Shown here in pieces: positions 1 to 10,497 of a stretch of 64,000 nt of DNA. Below the pieces are notes generated by a model. The model saw only the letters and a program-made list of their open reading frames with translations, was not told the DNA's origin and searched no databases. Each line of letters opens with the position of its first letter. Within the stretch, counting starts at the first letter, position 1. The stretch comes from Neckera pumila (Eukaryota > Streptophyta > Bryopsida > Hypnales > Neckeraceae), in assembly GCA_963969595.1 (NCBI GenBank), contig OZ018417.1, forward strand, positions 11,410,501 to 11,474,500, given 5' to 3'. A program made the position numbers and the translations under genes.

Positions 1-830
1 TTACGGGGCAAATTTCTTACCTTTAGTTGCTTTCGCTTATAGTCGCACATTGGGTGACCGTGGCTCAAGATATGAAAGAGGGTAGAAAACTGAACCTGCT
101 TCCTTTTGAACTCACCCTCTAGGCCTCCAAGCACTTGATCAGCAACAGTGGCGCCTCTCTTCTGTCCCACCCAGAGCTTCACTAGTTGCAAGTGCTTGTA
201 ATCGTGTTTCACGAATACGTCGCCTTTCTTCAAGTGAGCCAGGGGGACACCATCTTCTCGATAGGTGTGCTTACCTTCATGTTTCTCTAGATTATCGGCC
301 TTGGGGACCATCACCTTCTGCCTTCCAGTGATCGACATACAACTGTGGCACACCACACCCACGACGTTGCCCTCAGCATTGAACTCACCCTCGGCCCAAG
401 CAAACTTGCAGGCCCAAACCTCCTGCCACCGGCGCGTGATGGTCGTTGCACTGGTCTTTGATCGTTTCCACCCCGACTTTGCAGCCATCGTCTTCATTCT
501 TTTCCGTGGCGGACCGTCGCCTTCGCTATCGCTCACCCGATTGGGAGACGGGGACAAAACATTGCTTATAGAATCGGGAGACGGAGACACAATAGTGACC
601 TCAAAAGTCGGGCAATTGCGGATCAGTGGACCATTCACAGATTGAGACAAACAAGTCTCCGAGACATGGGTGACATCCACCTCGCCAAACGCCACAGCAT
701 CACGTGCAATTGCAACAGCGGTCGGTGCCAAGTATTTTTCCAGGCCACTTGTGTTCCGGCTTGAGACAAAGGTCTTCACTCGAAAATTTTCGGGAGTTTC
801 AAGCGCGGCGCCATCGACAGAAGCCTGCAT
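1..830 (-). CDS. BED/hAT-like zinc-finger protein, partial (runs off left edge)
   Basis: The minus strand is open from an ATG at 830 to the window edge (276 codons, no stop). What is seen: a Ser-Pro/acidic linker (about residues 78-107), a basic patch PPRKRMK (107-113), then a finger with Cys161-x2-Cys164 and His184-x3-His188. The tail HILSHGHPMCDYKRKQLK resembles the segment after the finger in BED-type, hAT-derived plant proteins. A donor (CTAAAG|GTAAGA) at 21/20 implies that the exon ends at 21 in phase 0 and continues outside the window. An acceptor-like GGGATGCAG at the start suggests a further upstream exon, so the true start may differ. A decayed homologue lies at 60685-61175 and supports the frame: PENFRV, THVSET, LSQSV and CKF are shared or nearly so. 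BED-type DNA binding is inferred; the cellular role is unknown. It could be a domesticated transposase or part of an active transposon. Confidence 0.6.
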   Translation of the reverse strand, partial: MQASVDGAALETPENFRVKTFVSSRNTSGLEKYLAPTAVAIARDAVAFGEVDVTHVSETCLSQSVNGPLIRNCPTFEVTIVSPSPDSISNVLSPSPNRVSDSEGDGPPRKRMKTMAAKSGWKRSKTSATTITRRWQEVWACKFAWAEGEFNAEGNVVGVVCHSCMSITGRQKVMVPKADNLEKHEGKHTYREDGVPLAHLKKGDVFVKHDYKHLQLVKLWVGQKRGATVADQVLGGLEGEFKRKQVQFSTLFHILSHGHPMCDYKRKQLKVRNLPR

Positions 831-1790
831 CCCAAAACCCCAAGACCACAGTATCCAGAAACAAACGCGCAGCCAAAAAAAATTGGAAACAAAACAAGCA
901 AGTCAAGCGAAACCAAAAACGATGGAATGTAAGAGCCAGTACGCACAACCCGGAGCTTGATCGACAGCAATACCACCAGCACAGACACACATAGAGAGAG
1001 AGCGGAAATCATCCAAAATGCACATTGCAAAAACGCGGGAAGGGCGCTTAAATTTTTGCTGAAGGACCCATTCTGTGACTTCTGTCGCCGTGCCGGAGCC
1101 TCCATTTCCAGAGTGCAGTGAATACAAGAGGAAGGCGCAGTGAGCCAATGATTGCCTAATTGTCCAACTACAAGAATTGCACCACAGCAAGGAAGTGGCG
1201 CAGTGGCGCCTCCGACACACAGAATTGAAGATCAGAAACTCAAAAATGTTGCAGCGGCATTCAAAACAACAAAGGAGGGAAATCAGGGAACTCAAGGAAG
1301 CCGTTTGAAAACCAAAATTTGACGACTACGCAAATTTGCGGCTCAAATCTCCAGAGCTCTATGAAAAACAAAAGGCCGCGATGGCACCACCACACCAGGA
1401 CCACAGTTAATGCGAAAAAGAACTAAGCGTACAAGAGTTAATGCAAAATGTTCAAAGACCAGGAGGAAGACGAAGGCTAATCCCCCCCCCCTAAACCGTA
1501 GCTGTTTCAACCCTAAGCCCTCGCTAATCTGGGCCCTCAGATGCAACCGTCGAGCTAGCAAATCCACGGCCCAGGTTGCAAAAATGCGATTGGTCCTTTT
1601 TTTTCTTCGCATATCTATGCTATTGAAGATTTCAAGAAATCAATGTACTGGCGAGTTCCAGTGCAAGGGGCTGTAGAATTTTGCTCAAAATGTTTCTGTA
1701 GGCTTCATTTTAACAATGGACATTTAGCACTCTAGATTTTTTGGTAGAAATGGAGTGCAAATTAGCCAGTTTAGGGATCGCTGGACGGGA
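831..1790. other. Region upstream of the left-edge gene
   Basis: On the minus strand this holds a pyrimidine-rich stretch ending in GCAG at about 831, likely an intron end. A short open segment near 1040-1105 (…WVLQQKFKRPSR) has a weak counterpart upstream of the homologue at 60.4 kb (IEVPIHQKFNT). That may be an upstream exon. Nothing else convincing was seen. Confidence 0.35.
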
Positions 1791-1969
1791 GTCCTCCTCT
1801 TCAACATCACGGAATTGAAGGGAGCCCTAACTTAGAAACTACGATACTCGTATTGACAAAAAATCAGTCAGTTTTCCCCAAGAAATGAGGGGCTCAACTT
1901 TCGTGCGACGGTAACTGAGCGTCAGAACGTCGATCGTGCATACAAACACAAAGTGTGTAGATGGGTGTG

Positions 1970-1992
1970 TGGATGGATGGATGGATGGATGG
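1970..1992. repeat. Short (GGAT)n microsatellite
   Basis: About five uninterrupted GGAT units. A shorter run recurs near 2583-2600 at the equivalent place of the second direct-repeat block. Confidence 0.85.
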
Positions 1993-2012
1993 CAGAGACT
2001 CTTTCTATATAA

Positions 2013-2353
2013 GGTAGGATGCTCTAAAAGCGACCATTTAAGGATTGGTTCATCTTTTTCGTAGATTTGCATGAATAGAAATATTTTTCACTCATTTTTT
2101 GGAGAAAGAAAAATGGATGCCAAATGTAACACAAGTTGTTTCATATTTTTTAAATCTTTTTTGAATTAGTTATGAATTTCCTAAGATTTTTATTGTAGGT
2201 ACCTATTTGTGACCCCAGGTCTTCCAAAATGCATCCATTTACAAATTCTAAAGGGATTTGAAGAAATCAAGGCCAATGATTGGCTCTTGCAATAAAGAAT
2301 ACATTTTTTCTCGATTCAATCAATGACTAAAGTGGTCCATTTAAGGACCTCAT
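2013..2353. mobile_element. Partial copy of a GGTAGGATGC miniature element
   Basis: It begins with GGTAGGATGCTCTAAAAGCG and matches the complete element at 48771-49178 over about 340 bp, up to 'actaaagtggtccattta'. The right terminal inverted repeat is missing; the sequence instead passes into the tandem array. It carries no ORF of interest. Confidence 0.7.
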
Positions 2354-2362
2354 AGGAGTGCA

Positions 2363-3280
2363 GATGTTCATCTTTGGAATTTTGTGTGAAAGAGGGGGAG
2401 TGAAGACAAAGCATTCTTCACGTGTTGGAATTGTAGTCCTCTTCAATATGAACTGAAGGGAGCCCTAAAAGTACATGACTTGTATTGAGGAAAAATCGCT
2501 CAGGCTCCCCAAGGAATGAGGGGAACTTCTGCATAATGGTAATTTAGCATTGGAATATTGATCATGCATACAGACATGAAATGGATGATGGATGGATGAC
2601 AAAGAATCCTTTTATGTCTATGTAGAACAAAAGTGCATATGTTTGTCTTTGGAATTTTGTGTAAAAAAGAGGGCGTCTCACATAAGAGTTGGACCTCTAT
2701 TGATGAGTACTCTTGGGTTTGTTATTTCAAGTAGACAGTTCACATGGTACCAAAAAGGTGGATGGTTTCCATGGTGACTAGACCATCCTTTTGGAATTTA
2801 CTATGTAACATTATTGTGGACATAAAGTATCCAATGAATGGATGATAGAGAATCCTTCTATACAGGATAGAAGTGCAGATGTTCATCTTTCAACTGGAAT
2901 TTGGTGCAAAAAAAGGGGGGTCTTGCATAGTAGTTTGACCTCCACTGATGAATGCTCTTGGTGTTTTTTCCAAGTAGACGATTCACACAATACCAAAAAT
3001 AATTATTTCCATGGTGATCAAACCATTCTTCTCGGGTTGAACCTTGTAACATTGTTTTGGACACAAAATGTCCAATGGATGACAAAGAATTCTTCTATGA
3101 TAGACAAAAGTATTGATATTAATGCTTGGAATTTGTGTGAAAAGGATAGGGCATGTCTTGCTAATAGTTTGGAATCCAATGAAAGCTCTTGGGTTTTTTT
3201 TAAGCAAATAATTCACACAATACCAAAAAAGGTGTTTCCTACAGTGATCAACCCGTCCTTCTAGGATTGAAAAATTGTTG
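2363..3280. repeat. Tandem array of about 235-270 bp degenerate units
   Basis: Units start near 2363, 2631, 2874 and 3106. Each carries 'gttcatctttggaattttgtg', 'gaccatccttct' and 'caatggatgacaaagaat' in order, and a fifth unit lies at about 4918. Short ORFs inside are not conserved between units, so I regard them as non-coding. Confidence 0.7.
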
Positions 3281-3570
3281 AAGATATTGGGAAAGTTCAT
3301 CGTGGCAAAATGTAGGCTTGTCAAATTGTTGCAAACTTTTTTTTTCCCTACTCGTGCAACTTGTAGTTTACCTTTCAATCAATCACAAGTCTTCTAGTGC
3401 TCATAAGCAATTATAATCTCCATCATTCATTTGCTAATCCAATGAACCATTTTGTAAGAAAAAAATAGCTTTGGCGGAGTTCGCAACCGCAAAAGAAATA
3501 CAATTTGTTGTTCCAAGTATTTATTTCACATTTTTCATCCTAGAAACAGTGAGGTGGACTTACTTGGTAG
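3041..3570. repeat. Left copy of a 0.5-kb direct repeat
   Basis: It matches 4846-5395 in the same orientation with many substitutions. Shared blocks include 'ttgaagatattggraaagttcatc', 'gtttacctttcaaycaatca' and 'ccattttgtaagag'. No TG...CA ends, primer-binding site or retroelement coding was seen between the copies. Confidence 0.7.
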
Positions 3571-4845
3571 ATTATTGTAGTTGTTTTTAACTCTCACATA
3601 GTGGACAATTCCTTCCTTTGAGCTTAGAATCCTAGGTCCTCAACAATGCTTTGAAAATCCTTGTAAACTATAAAAAAATATTATAATATTTTGTCTTTCT
3701 ATTTCATGCTATTTTTCATGGATGAAAAGTCCATTTGAAATCCTACATGGTCAATTAGACAATGTTTTGCTAATTTCTAGGAGCTTTTTTCCTGACCACT
3801 TCTTTTAGTAGGCCTAAGGGATTTCTAGGAGACCATGACGGGCTAAAACCTTACAACCATAGATTTTGTTTATTTAAATGATCTTGTAGTTGACAATGTC
3901 AAGTCTAATAATAAATAGATATGGCTTGGCTATGGTCTTCCTTGGTGTTATATCCAAGCCATGCAAAACTGCCATTACTATTTTTTTGTCTTAAACTCTC
4001 ACTTTGTATAGTCACATCTAACAAAGTAGGATATCCTAAAGTGCTTTTGATTCTTGGTTTGGCCCCTGTATAAACTAACCCTTAGCTGCATTTTCTATAA
4101 GAAATATGGATTTAATGAAATTTTGAATTTTATTTTTTTTCTTAAGCATTCATCTACCGTGCCACTTGCATGATTTGTGGTAGTTTGGAATTTTCTAAAA
4201 GCAAGTATACTTCTAATGGAGGGTAGTGTATCCAATTTTGGATTTTCTCAAATGTCTATAATTTATGTCATTTTTTTATACACTTCCAATTGATCATAAT
4301 ACTTTCATTGAGTTTCAATTCCAAGACTAATCAACATGGATGCACGTACATATTACTTTCACGTTCATTAGAAAAAATCTAGGGCCTTTAGAGGACTGCT
4401 CCAGATTGACATGCCAAGCTATTTCCAGCTTGGCCTGTCAATCTGAAAAAGTTCCCCAATGAGCAATTATATATATATTTTTTGTAAATAAAATTTTAAC
4501 TCGTAAAACTGGGTTCCTGCGCCATTGTCACTACAATTTCAGTTGTGTTGAACTAGGGGAAAAAAGAACTTTTCAACCCCCAAAAACAAAAGTTCAGGGT
4601 ACTTCAAAGGTCTGAAATTTTCTCTAATGCAGCCCTCCGAGGACCTCCATTATCCAACATAGATTGTGGCCACTCATTCAACCTAATGTAGCCTAAATCT
4701 CATTTATTTAAAAATAGTTTGTCATGGATTGATGCAACACTATAATGGATCATTTCCTAGGTCTTTGTTATAGGTGGTTTGTTTATTACAGGCTGGTTTA
4801 CCTTGACCATGTTGTATTTAACCTCCATCAGAAACTGTTCTTCAT
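3571..4845. other. AT-rich spacer between the direct repeats
   Basis: No gene is recognised. The only clear structure is a compact hairpin at about 4402-4445. Confidence 0.5.
4402..4445. other. Compact imperfect hairpin
   Basis: CAGATTGACATGCCAAGCT is followed by a six-base loop (ATTTCC) and AGCTTGGCCTGTCAATCTG. The two 19-base arms pair almost throughout (one TG/CC irregularity). It could be the core of a very small inverted-repeat element or a small-RNA precursor; the sequence does not decide. Confidence 0.6.
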
Positions 4846-5395
4846 ATTGGACCTTGTAATGTTGTTGCGGACACAAAATGTCTGATGGATGACAGAGAAA
4901 TTTTCTATGAAAGACAAAAGTACTGATATTCATCCTTAGAATTTTATGTAAAAAGGGTAGGGCATGTCTTGCTCAATAGTTTGAAATCAATGAGTGCTCT
5001 TGGATTTAATTTCTTTCAAGCAAATGATTCACACGTTACCAACTGAGCTAGCCATCCTTCTAGGGTTGAAGAATCGTTGAAGATATTGGAAAAGTTCATC
5101 TTAGGAAAATGCAGGCTTGTCGAATTGTTGCAAGAATTTCTTATTTTGCCCTACTTGTGCAACTCCTTAGTTTACCTTTCAACCAATCAAAAGTCTTCCA
5201 ATGCTCATAAGTAATTATAATCTTTATCATTCATTTGCTAATCCAGTGAACCATTTTGTAAGAGCAAAAGTAGTTTTGGTGGAATTGGCAACCGCAACAA
5301 AAATTCAATTTGTTGTTTGTAAAAACATTTGGCAGGATCAAATATTAATTGCACATTTTCATCCTAGAAACATAGAGGTGGATTTATTTGGCATA
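4846..5395. repeat. Right copy of a 0.5-kb direct repeat
   Basis: Partner of 3041-3570. It begins in the 'ccttgtaatgttgttgcggac' segment of a tandem unit and ends near 'aggtggatttatttggca', after which the two copies differ. Confidence 0.7.
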
Positions 5396-5589
5396 CTATA
5401 TACCAAAAGATGCAAAATAATGTTGTCCAATTCAATTAACATCCCCCCCATTTTGGCAAAAATCTAGAGCCGTTGATCTCTTGGGGAAAAAAATTTCCCT
5501 TCCCCTTGGTCACCGTTGATCTCCAATTTATAAACTAAAAAATCACTATTGATTGCCATTGCAAAAGGCAATCTTGGTCGTTGCTTCAA

Positions 5590-5720
5590 GATATGGATAC
5601 GGATATGAATATAAATATATAAACATTATACAAATATGGATATATATGTACATTATATGGATATGGATATAGATACAGATACGTAATACAAAGTACGGAT
5701 ACAAATACAAATGCAGAAAT
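5590..5720. repeat. Degenerate (TATGGA)n microsatellite
   Basis: About 130 bp built of 'atatggatat/acggatat/acagatac' variants. A stretch of similar composition in the opposite sense lies at 47215-47360. Confidence 0.75.
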
Positions 5721-6017
5721 ATATCCTATATCGATTGCATCTGAAGTTGCAACCTGAAATTACAAATTGGGGGGGGAGGAATGGGCAATTTATCACAAAC
5801 AAACAATATTCTTTTAATTATTAATACGGAATGGATGTGATTAACTACCAATCTGAGAAATACATTTGTACCCTTCAATTTTTTAATATAAACTTTTAAA
5901 GAAAAGTCACCTTTGCTCACTATGATTGTACCTATGTACCAAAAAGATGCAAGTTTGCATCTTTTGGGTATTATCTATTTATCAATTTTATATGCATACT
6001 ATTGTAGTTGTTTTTAA

Positions 6018-7402
6018 CCCCTTAAGTTCCTTCAATATATTTTCACCAAAAATGCTCAAAAATTGCCATTTAGTACAAGTACCAAATTTTTGAAAAACAA
6101 TTATTTTGACACATGTAACCATAGGATCTTGTAGTACATTGACTTGAGAACATGTAGAAAGAATTTCAGACATTTCCACTGTGTGGATTGAAAGATATGA
6201 GCGTTTGAAATCACATAATTGCTATTTTGGTTCCTGCAGTAATCAGGCAGTTGCACTTCACAAGCTTGCTTTCCTATTGAAGAATGTCCAAAATGGTGGT
6301 GCTTCTTTGGTATCATTTTTGTAGACAAGTTTGCTACATACTTGAAAAATTTCACATCATTTGAAATGTACAAGGTATAGAAAAAAAATAGTAAGTAGAA
6401 AGATGTAGAGAATGATTCAAAATAATAAATAGTTAAGAATTTAATTACAGAATTAAAAAATGTCAATCCGAATGGTTGCAATGTTGAAATAAACAAATTA
6501 CATCCTATAATTTTATCTTTTTCCAAAAATATTGAAAACTTGAGTAAGATGAAGGACTTCATAGTTTATTTTAAAGTAGAGAATCCATAATTGCCCGCAA
6601 ACAAAAACTCCTCATAACCTTTGACTGAGGCCCTTTTTTTGCCAAAAAACACTCAAACTGCCATTTCTATAGCAAAAAATAAAAAAAATTGAAAAATGTT
6701 TTTTTCTCACATCTAACCATAGGATCTTACACCTAACTAGTATGGAAATGTGTGGAAAAAATTTCAGAATTTTTGACCACACAAATTGCAAGATATCTTT
6801 GTTTAAAGTGAAAAAAAAAAACAAGTTTTTCAGCACATTGGAGGATTAGATTTTTTGACTTTGAACATTTTTAACTTTATTTTTTTGCACTACAGAGATT
6901 TGAGATTTTAATGTTTATACTGGAGAATTGAGTTAAGAATCTAGCAAAAAAAAAAAATAATTTAAAAACTTAATCTTCATTATTAAAAAAGTTATTAAGT
7001 AGAAAAATCACATTCAAAAATGAGTTCTACAAGTTATTTTTTTCAAAAAGATGCTCTAACTGCCTGAAAAACAAGAATGTCCATAACTTTCTCATAGAAA
7101 ATCCAAATGAAATAAATCAAAGCTTTCTAGATAGACAAAAATATAATCTATGAGAAAAAAAGTACTTTTAAAAATAAATAAAAAATTGCAAATGTTTTTT
7201 GCTGCCGCCGTCCCCTGTTTTGAGCTTATTTGGTCATAACTTTTGTTCCCAAGCACCGATTGTGAAAAGATTTATATTCCATGAAGATAATCAGCTTTTC
7301 TACCTCCAAAAAAAGTTTTAAAAAATCAGAAGAAAATTTCAGCCCGTAGGTACTTGCCCGAAAACGCATTTGTCCTCCGAAGGGACAATGGTCCTTTAGG
7401 GG
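6018..7402. mobile_element. Chimeric TTAA-flanked miniature element (copy A)
   Basis: TTAA at 6014-6017 and 7403-7406 bracket CCCCTTAAGTTCC...GGTCCTTTAGGGG. It is 1385 bp, longer than its relatives. The left part (to about 6620) resembles reversed copy E (23025-23953); the right part (from about 6625) resembles copy G (38420-39331). The joint is near 'cataacctttgact|gaggccc'. It therefore looks like a recombinant or nested product of two subfamilies. It has no long ORF and is non-autonomous. Confidence 0.75.
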
Positions 7403-7531
7403 TTAACATGCTTGTTTAAAAAGTAAAAAAATAAAAAAAATGGAGATTTTATAACGTGTGGCAAATAAAAAAATCTTGTGTTTTCCTATCACCCTACAAG
7501 GCCCACTTCAAATGAGATTTGGGTGAACTGA

Positions 7532-7737
7532 CCCCTCGCTTGTCCTCTTGAAGTTATTCCAGGGGTGCATGTAAAAACGAAGACTTCCCTATTTTGTACT
7601 TGATTAATTTATCTTGTACACTTTCCTAGCTAATTGGGGACCTCTGATTACAAATATGAATTCAAAATTTACAAATTTTTTCATACGTGACTAATAAAAA
7701 AGCTCCAATCTTTTCCCTTGAGGACAAGCGAGGGGGG
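7532..7737. mobile_element. Short inverted-repeat element
   Basis: CCCCTCGCTTGTCCTCTTGA at the left faces CTTGAGGACAAGCGAGGGG at the right. The interior ('ctaattggggacctctgattacaaatatgaattcaaaattt') matches the interior of the element at 8318-8581, so it is the same family with different ends. Non-coding. Confidence 0.65.
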
Positions 7738-8057
7738 TAGTTCTAGGGCTTTTGGGGGAGGTTTTTCAATGCTAGATTGCACTAGGAAAAAAATTTGCTA
7801 AAAAATGATAAGATATCATGAAGTTTTTTGCCAAAAAACTTTTAATGCAAAAAAAAGTCTTGGATGAAATCACCAGATTGTGGATGAAAATAGAATTATG
7901 GATTTGTGGTATGTGCTATTGTGATATTTTCTATCCGTAATAGGGGATGAATGTTGAAATTTAGAACACCACCGTAACATTATATCGCCACTTTGGCACT
8001 TGATACAAAATGAAAAAAAAGAAGCTTTGGGTAGTTCACCCTGGTCTTCAAATGGCA

Positions 8058-8292
8058 GGACACAAAATCCTCCATTGAAAGTGGAACAAGCAGGGTGGAT
8101 CTCTGGGGTACAAGTGAAAAAAAAAAAAACATATTTTGTGTGGTGCTTAGGGTATGTTCTAGACCCCTCCTTGCTAAATTGGGGCTTCTAATTGCAAACA
8201 TGAATTCAAATTTGCAAATTTAATCATATGTGGCAAATAAAAAATTCATGCATTTTCCTAGGGATAAATTCAACCCGCATGGCCCACTTTGA
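8058..8292. mobile_element. Partial GGACGTTAAATCC-type miniature element
   Basis: The left end GGACACAAAATCC and the interior 'ctaaattggggcttctaattgcaaacatgaattcaaatttg' match the neighbouring copy at 8318-8581. The right end is degraded ('caacccgcatggcccactttga'). Confidence 0.55.
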
Positions 8293-8317
8293 ATGCTCAA
8301 ATGAAGACATAGTGGCA

Positions 8318-8581
8318 GGACATTAAATCCATCACACAAAGTGGGACCAGCAGTGTAAATTTTGTGTCTTTTGGGATAAAAGTTAAAGAAAAGCCCCCTA
8401 TTTTATGCTGCGTTTAGGGTATGTTGTAGACCTCTCCTAGCTAATTTGGGGTCTCTGATTGCAAATATGAATTCAAAATTTGCAATTTCTTTTTTGTGGC
8501 AAATAAAAATTCCTGCGTTTTCCCCCAGGATAAAATCCACCCTGCTGGTTCCAGTTCGTGGGACGGAGGGGTTTAACGTCC
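8318..8581. mobile_element. GGACGTTAAATCC-type miniature element (264 bp)
   Basis: Terminal inverted repeats GGACATTAAATCC... and ...GGGTTTAACGTCC, continuing inward as 'gtgggaccagcagtgtaaa' against 'atccaccctgctggttcca'. Same family and length as 24020-24282. No coding capacity; target duplication not resolved. Confidence 0.7.
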
Positions 8582-8599
8582 CCCGGTTTAGCGTCCTGC

Positions 8600-9500
8600 G
8601 GAGGGCCATCCCTTGCACAGACGGATGAGTGAGAGTGTTCCTCGGATGGATGACAGGAACCCCGGACGGATGGATGAGTGCTGTTGGACGGATGAATGTC
8701 AGGCTGTCATGGCTATTCCAGCATCGAAGGGGTGTGCTAAAGAAAGGCCGTGGGGGCACCCGGAGCACCCGGCGCTGGGTCAGGAGGCGCGGAAGCTCGG
8801 CCGCGCTTTTTCTTCCCTTCCGCAGAACTGGGAGCACACGCACTCATAACCTCAGAGGATAGGATGCCTTCAATGCCGTAACTCAGGAAGGGGATCTCAT
8901 CCAGTCCACACTTGACACGTCCCCAAGGTGACCCTATTGCCGCTCATGACCCCCCTAATTTCAGTTCGTCTGCCATAACTTTAAAATCATCCATGCCCAC
9001 CTGCTGACCCCAGCTTCGTCAAATGATAAGCTATCAATTATTATTAATAAACTTAATTGCAATAATAATAAGTGACGAAAATTGGGGGCTCCGTCGTATC
9101 ATACCCTATCCACACTGATTCCTGAGTGAATTTCCTTTCCTTTTCTCCAAACAGAAGTCACACAAATTTAATATTATTATTTTTTATCTGGTGGTCTGGA
9201 GAGGGGCACCATTTTAAGCCCCCCAAAGGGGCGGGAAGGGCTGACTTCTGATGACACGAGATCAATAGAGCCCACCCAATTTGAGCCTTCAAGTGGGGGT
9301 GAACTCTTGGGGGACGTCTGGGGACGTGCCAAGTGGACTGCCCAAGTGGCACCCACACTCCAGCTGCATGCTGACGGGGGCAGTTTAGAGGAATGTCCGT
9401 CAGCCCCAGTGCTGTTGTTTTTTCCATTTCGGAGAAGAAGCCAGTTGTTTACTGGATACTCATGTGATACTCACTTGATATTTAGGTGATACTTGGTGAT
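8600..9500. other. GC-richer spacer, no gene recognised
   Basis: Overlapping ORFs on both strands (8613-8862) read as low-complexity products of the GGATGGATG-like sequence. A short match to a primer-binding-site-like TGGGGGCTCCGTC lies at about 9085. No retroelement coding accompanies it. Confidence 0.4.
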
Positions 9501-9506
9501 ATCTAT

Positions 9507-10450
9507 CTATACCTTAAATTTGTTTGTTTGTTTCTTTTGTTTGTTTGTTTTGTTTGTTACGTTGAGATCTCCCAGACCGTGCATCCCCCGGCCGCATGCT
9601 TGGTACCGTCGGAAAGCTCTCGGCGAGGAGGGGTGCACGGGCTTGGTTTCGTGGCATTTGGAGCAGTGGTGCAAAAGTTATTGAATTTCAAAGTATTTAT
9701 TGATTAAAAAATTAGAAAATTACTTTTATCAATACCTTAAATGAGGCTGTTTGTTTGTTTGTTTGTTTTGTTTTGTTTGTTTGTTTTGTTTGTAGCATGG
9801 ACAAATTCCTGACCGTGCGTCCCCCGGCCGCATGCTTGGTACCGTCGGAAAGCTCTCGCCGAGGAGGGGTGCACTGGCTTGGTTTCGTGGCGTTTGGAGC
9901 GGTGGTGCAAAAGTTATTGAATTTCAAAGTATTTATTGATTAAAAAATTAGAAAATTACTTTTACTTTGATTTTGGTGGCGTTCTTGCTACTGGGAGTGG
10001 AACCGGGAGTGGAACTGGGAGCAGAATTGGAAGTAGAACCGGGAGTGGAACCGGGAGTAGATGAAAATTGGGCCAACGGTACAGGGTCACACTAGTCAAT
10101 ACCTTAAATGAGGCTGTTTGTTTGTTTTGTTTTGTTTTGTTTGTAGCGTGGACAACTTCCTGACCGTGCGTCCCCCGGCCGCGTGCTTGGTACCGTCGGA
10201 AAGTTCTCGCCGAGGAGGGGTGCACCGGCTTGGTTTCGTGGCGTTTGGAGTGGTGGTGCAAAAGTTATTGAATTTCAAAGTATTTATTGATTAAAAAATT
10301 AGAAAATTACTTTTACTTTGATTTTGGTGGCGTTCTTGGTACTGGGAGTGGAACTGGGAGTAGAACTGGGAGTAGAATTGGAAGTAGAACCAGGAGTGGA
10401 ACCGGGAGTCGATGAAAATTGGGCCAACGGCATAGGGTCACACTAGTCTA
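9507..10450 (-). repeat. Three head-to-tail copies of a GC-core repeat
   Basis: Copies at about 9507-9726 (truncated), 9729-10095 and 10097-10450. Each has 'taccttaaat', a TTTG-rich run, a conserved GC-rich core ('cgtcccccggccgc', 'ggtaccgtcggaaag', 'gaggaggggtgca') and 'aaaattactttta'. Copies two and three add a 12-bp minisatellite (ACTGGGAGTGGA-like) and end 'ggtcacactag'. Inverted single copies lie at 49181-49582 and 58841-59175. Short ORFs across the core are repeat-borne. Reading the other strand, the AAACAAAAC run could be the tail of a retroposon, but it is not terminal. Confidence 0.75.
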
Positions 10451-10497
10451 TATGAAAAATAGGTGAAATTTGGTTAAAATTCGGCTACTTGTCTTAA

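Larger units (their letters stand above)
1795..2600. repeat. Degenerate direct repeat pair (1795-2000 and 2433-2600)
   Basis: Two blocks about 640 bp apart share 'gaagggagccctaa', 'ccccaagraatgagggg' and 'atcrtgcatacaracay' in the same order. The right block leads into the 240-bp tandem units. No coding content was seen. Confidence 0.6.

Noticed and set aside
776..1295. Minus-strand ORFs of 63-130 codons upstream of the edge gene
   Set aside because: They read through a probable intron (pyrimidine tract ending in GCAG); only a short segment near 1040-1105 has any support as an exon.
3041..5395. The 0.5-kb direct repeats as LTRs of a retrotransposon
   Set aside because: No TG...CA ends, target duplication, primer-binding site, polypurine tract or gag/pol coding between them; the copies are just larger pieces of the local repeat landscape.
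8403..8862. ORFs of 60-146 codons around 8.4-8.9 kb
   Set aside because: They run through a miniature element and GGATG-rich sequence in conflicting frames; the products look repeat-derived.
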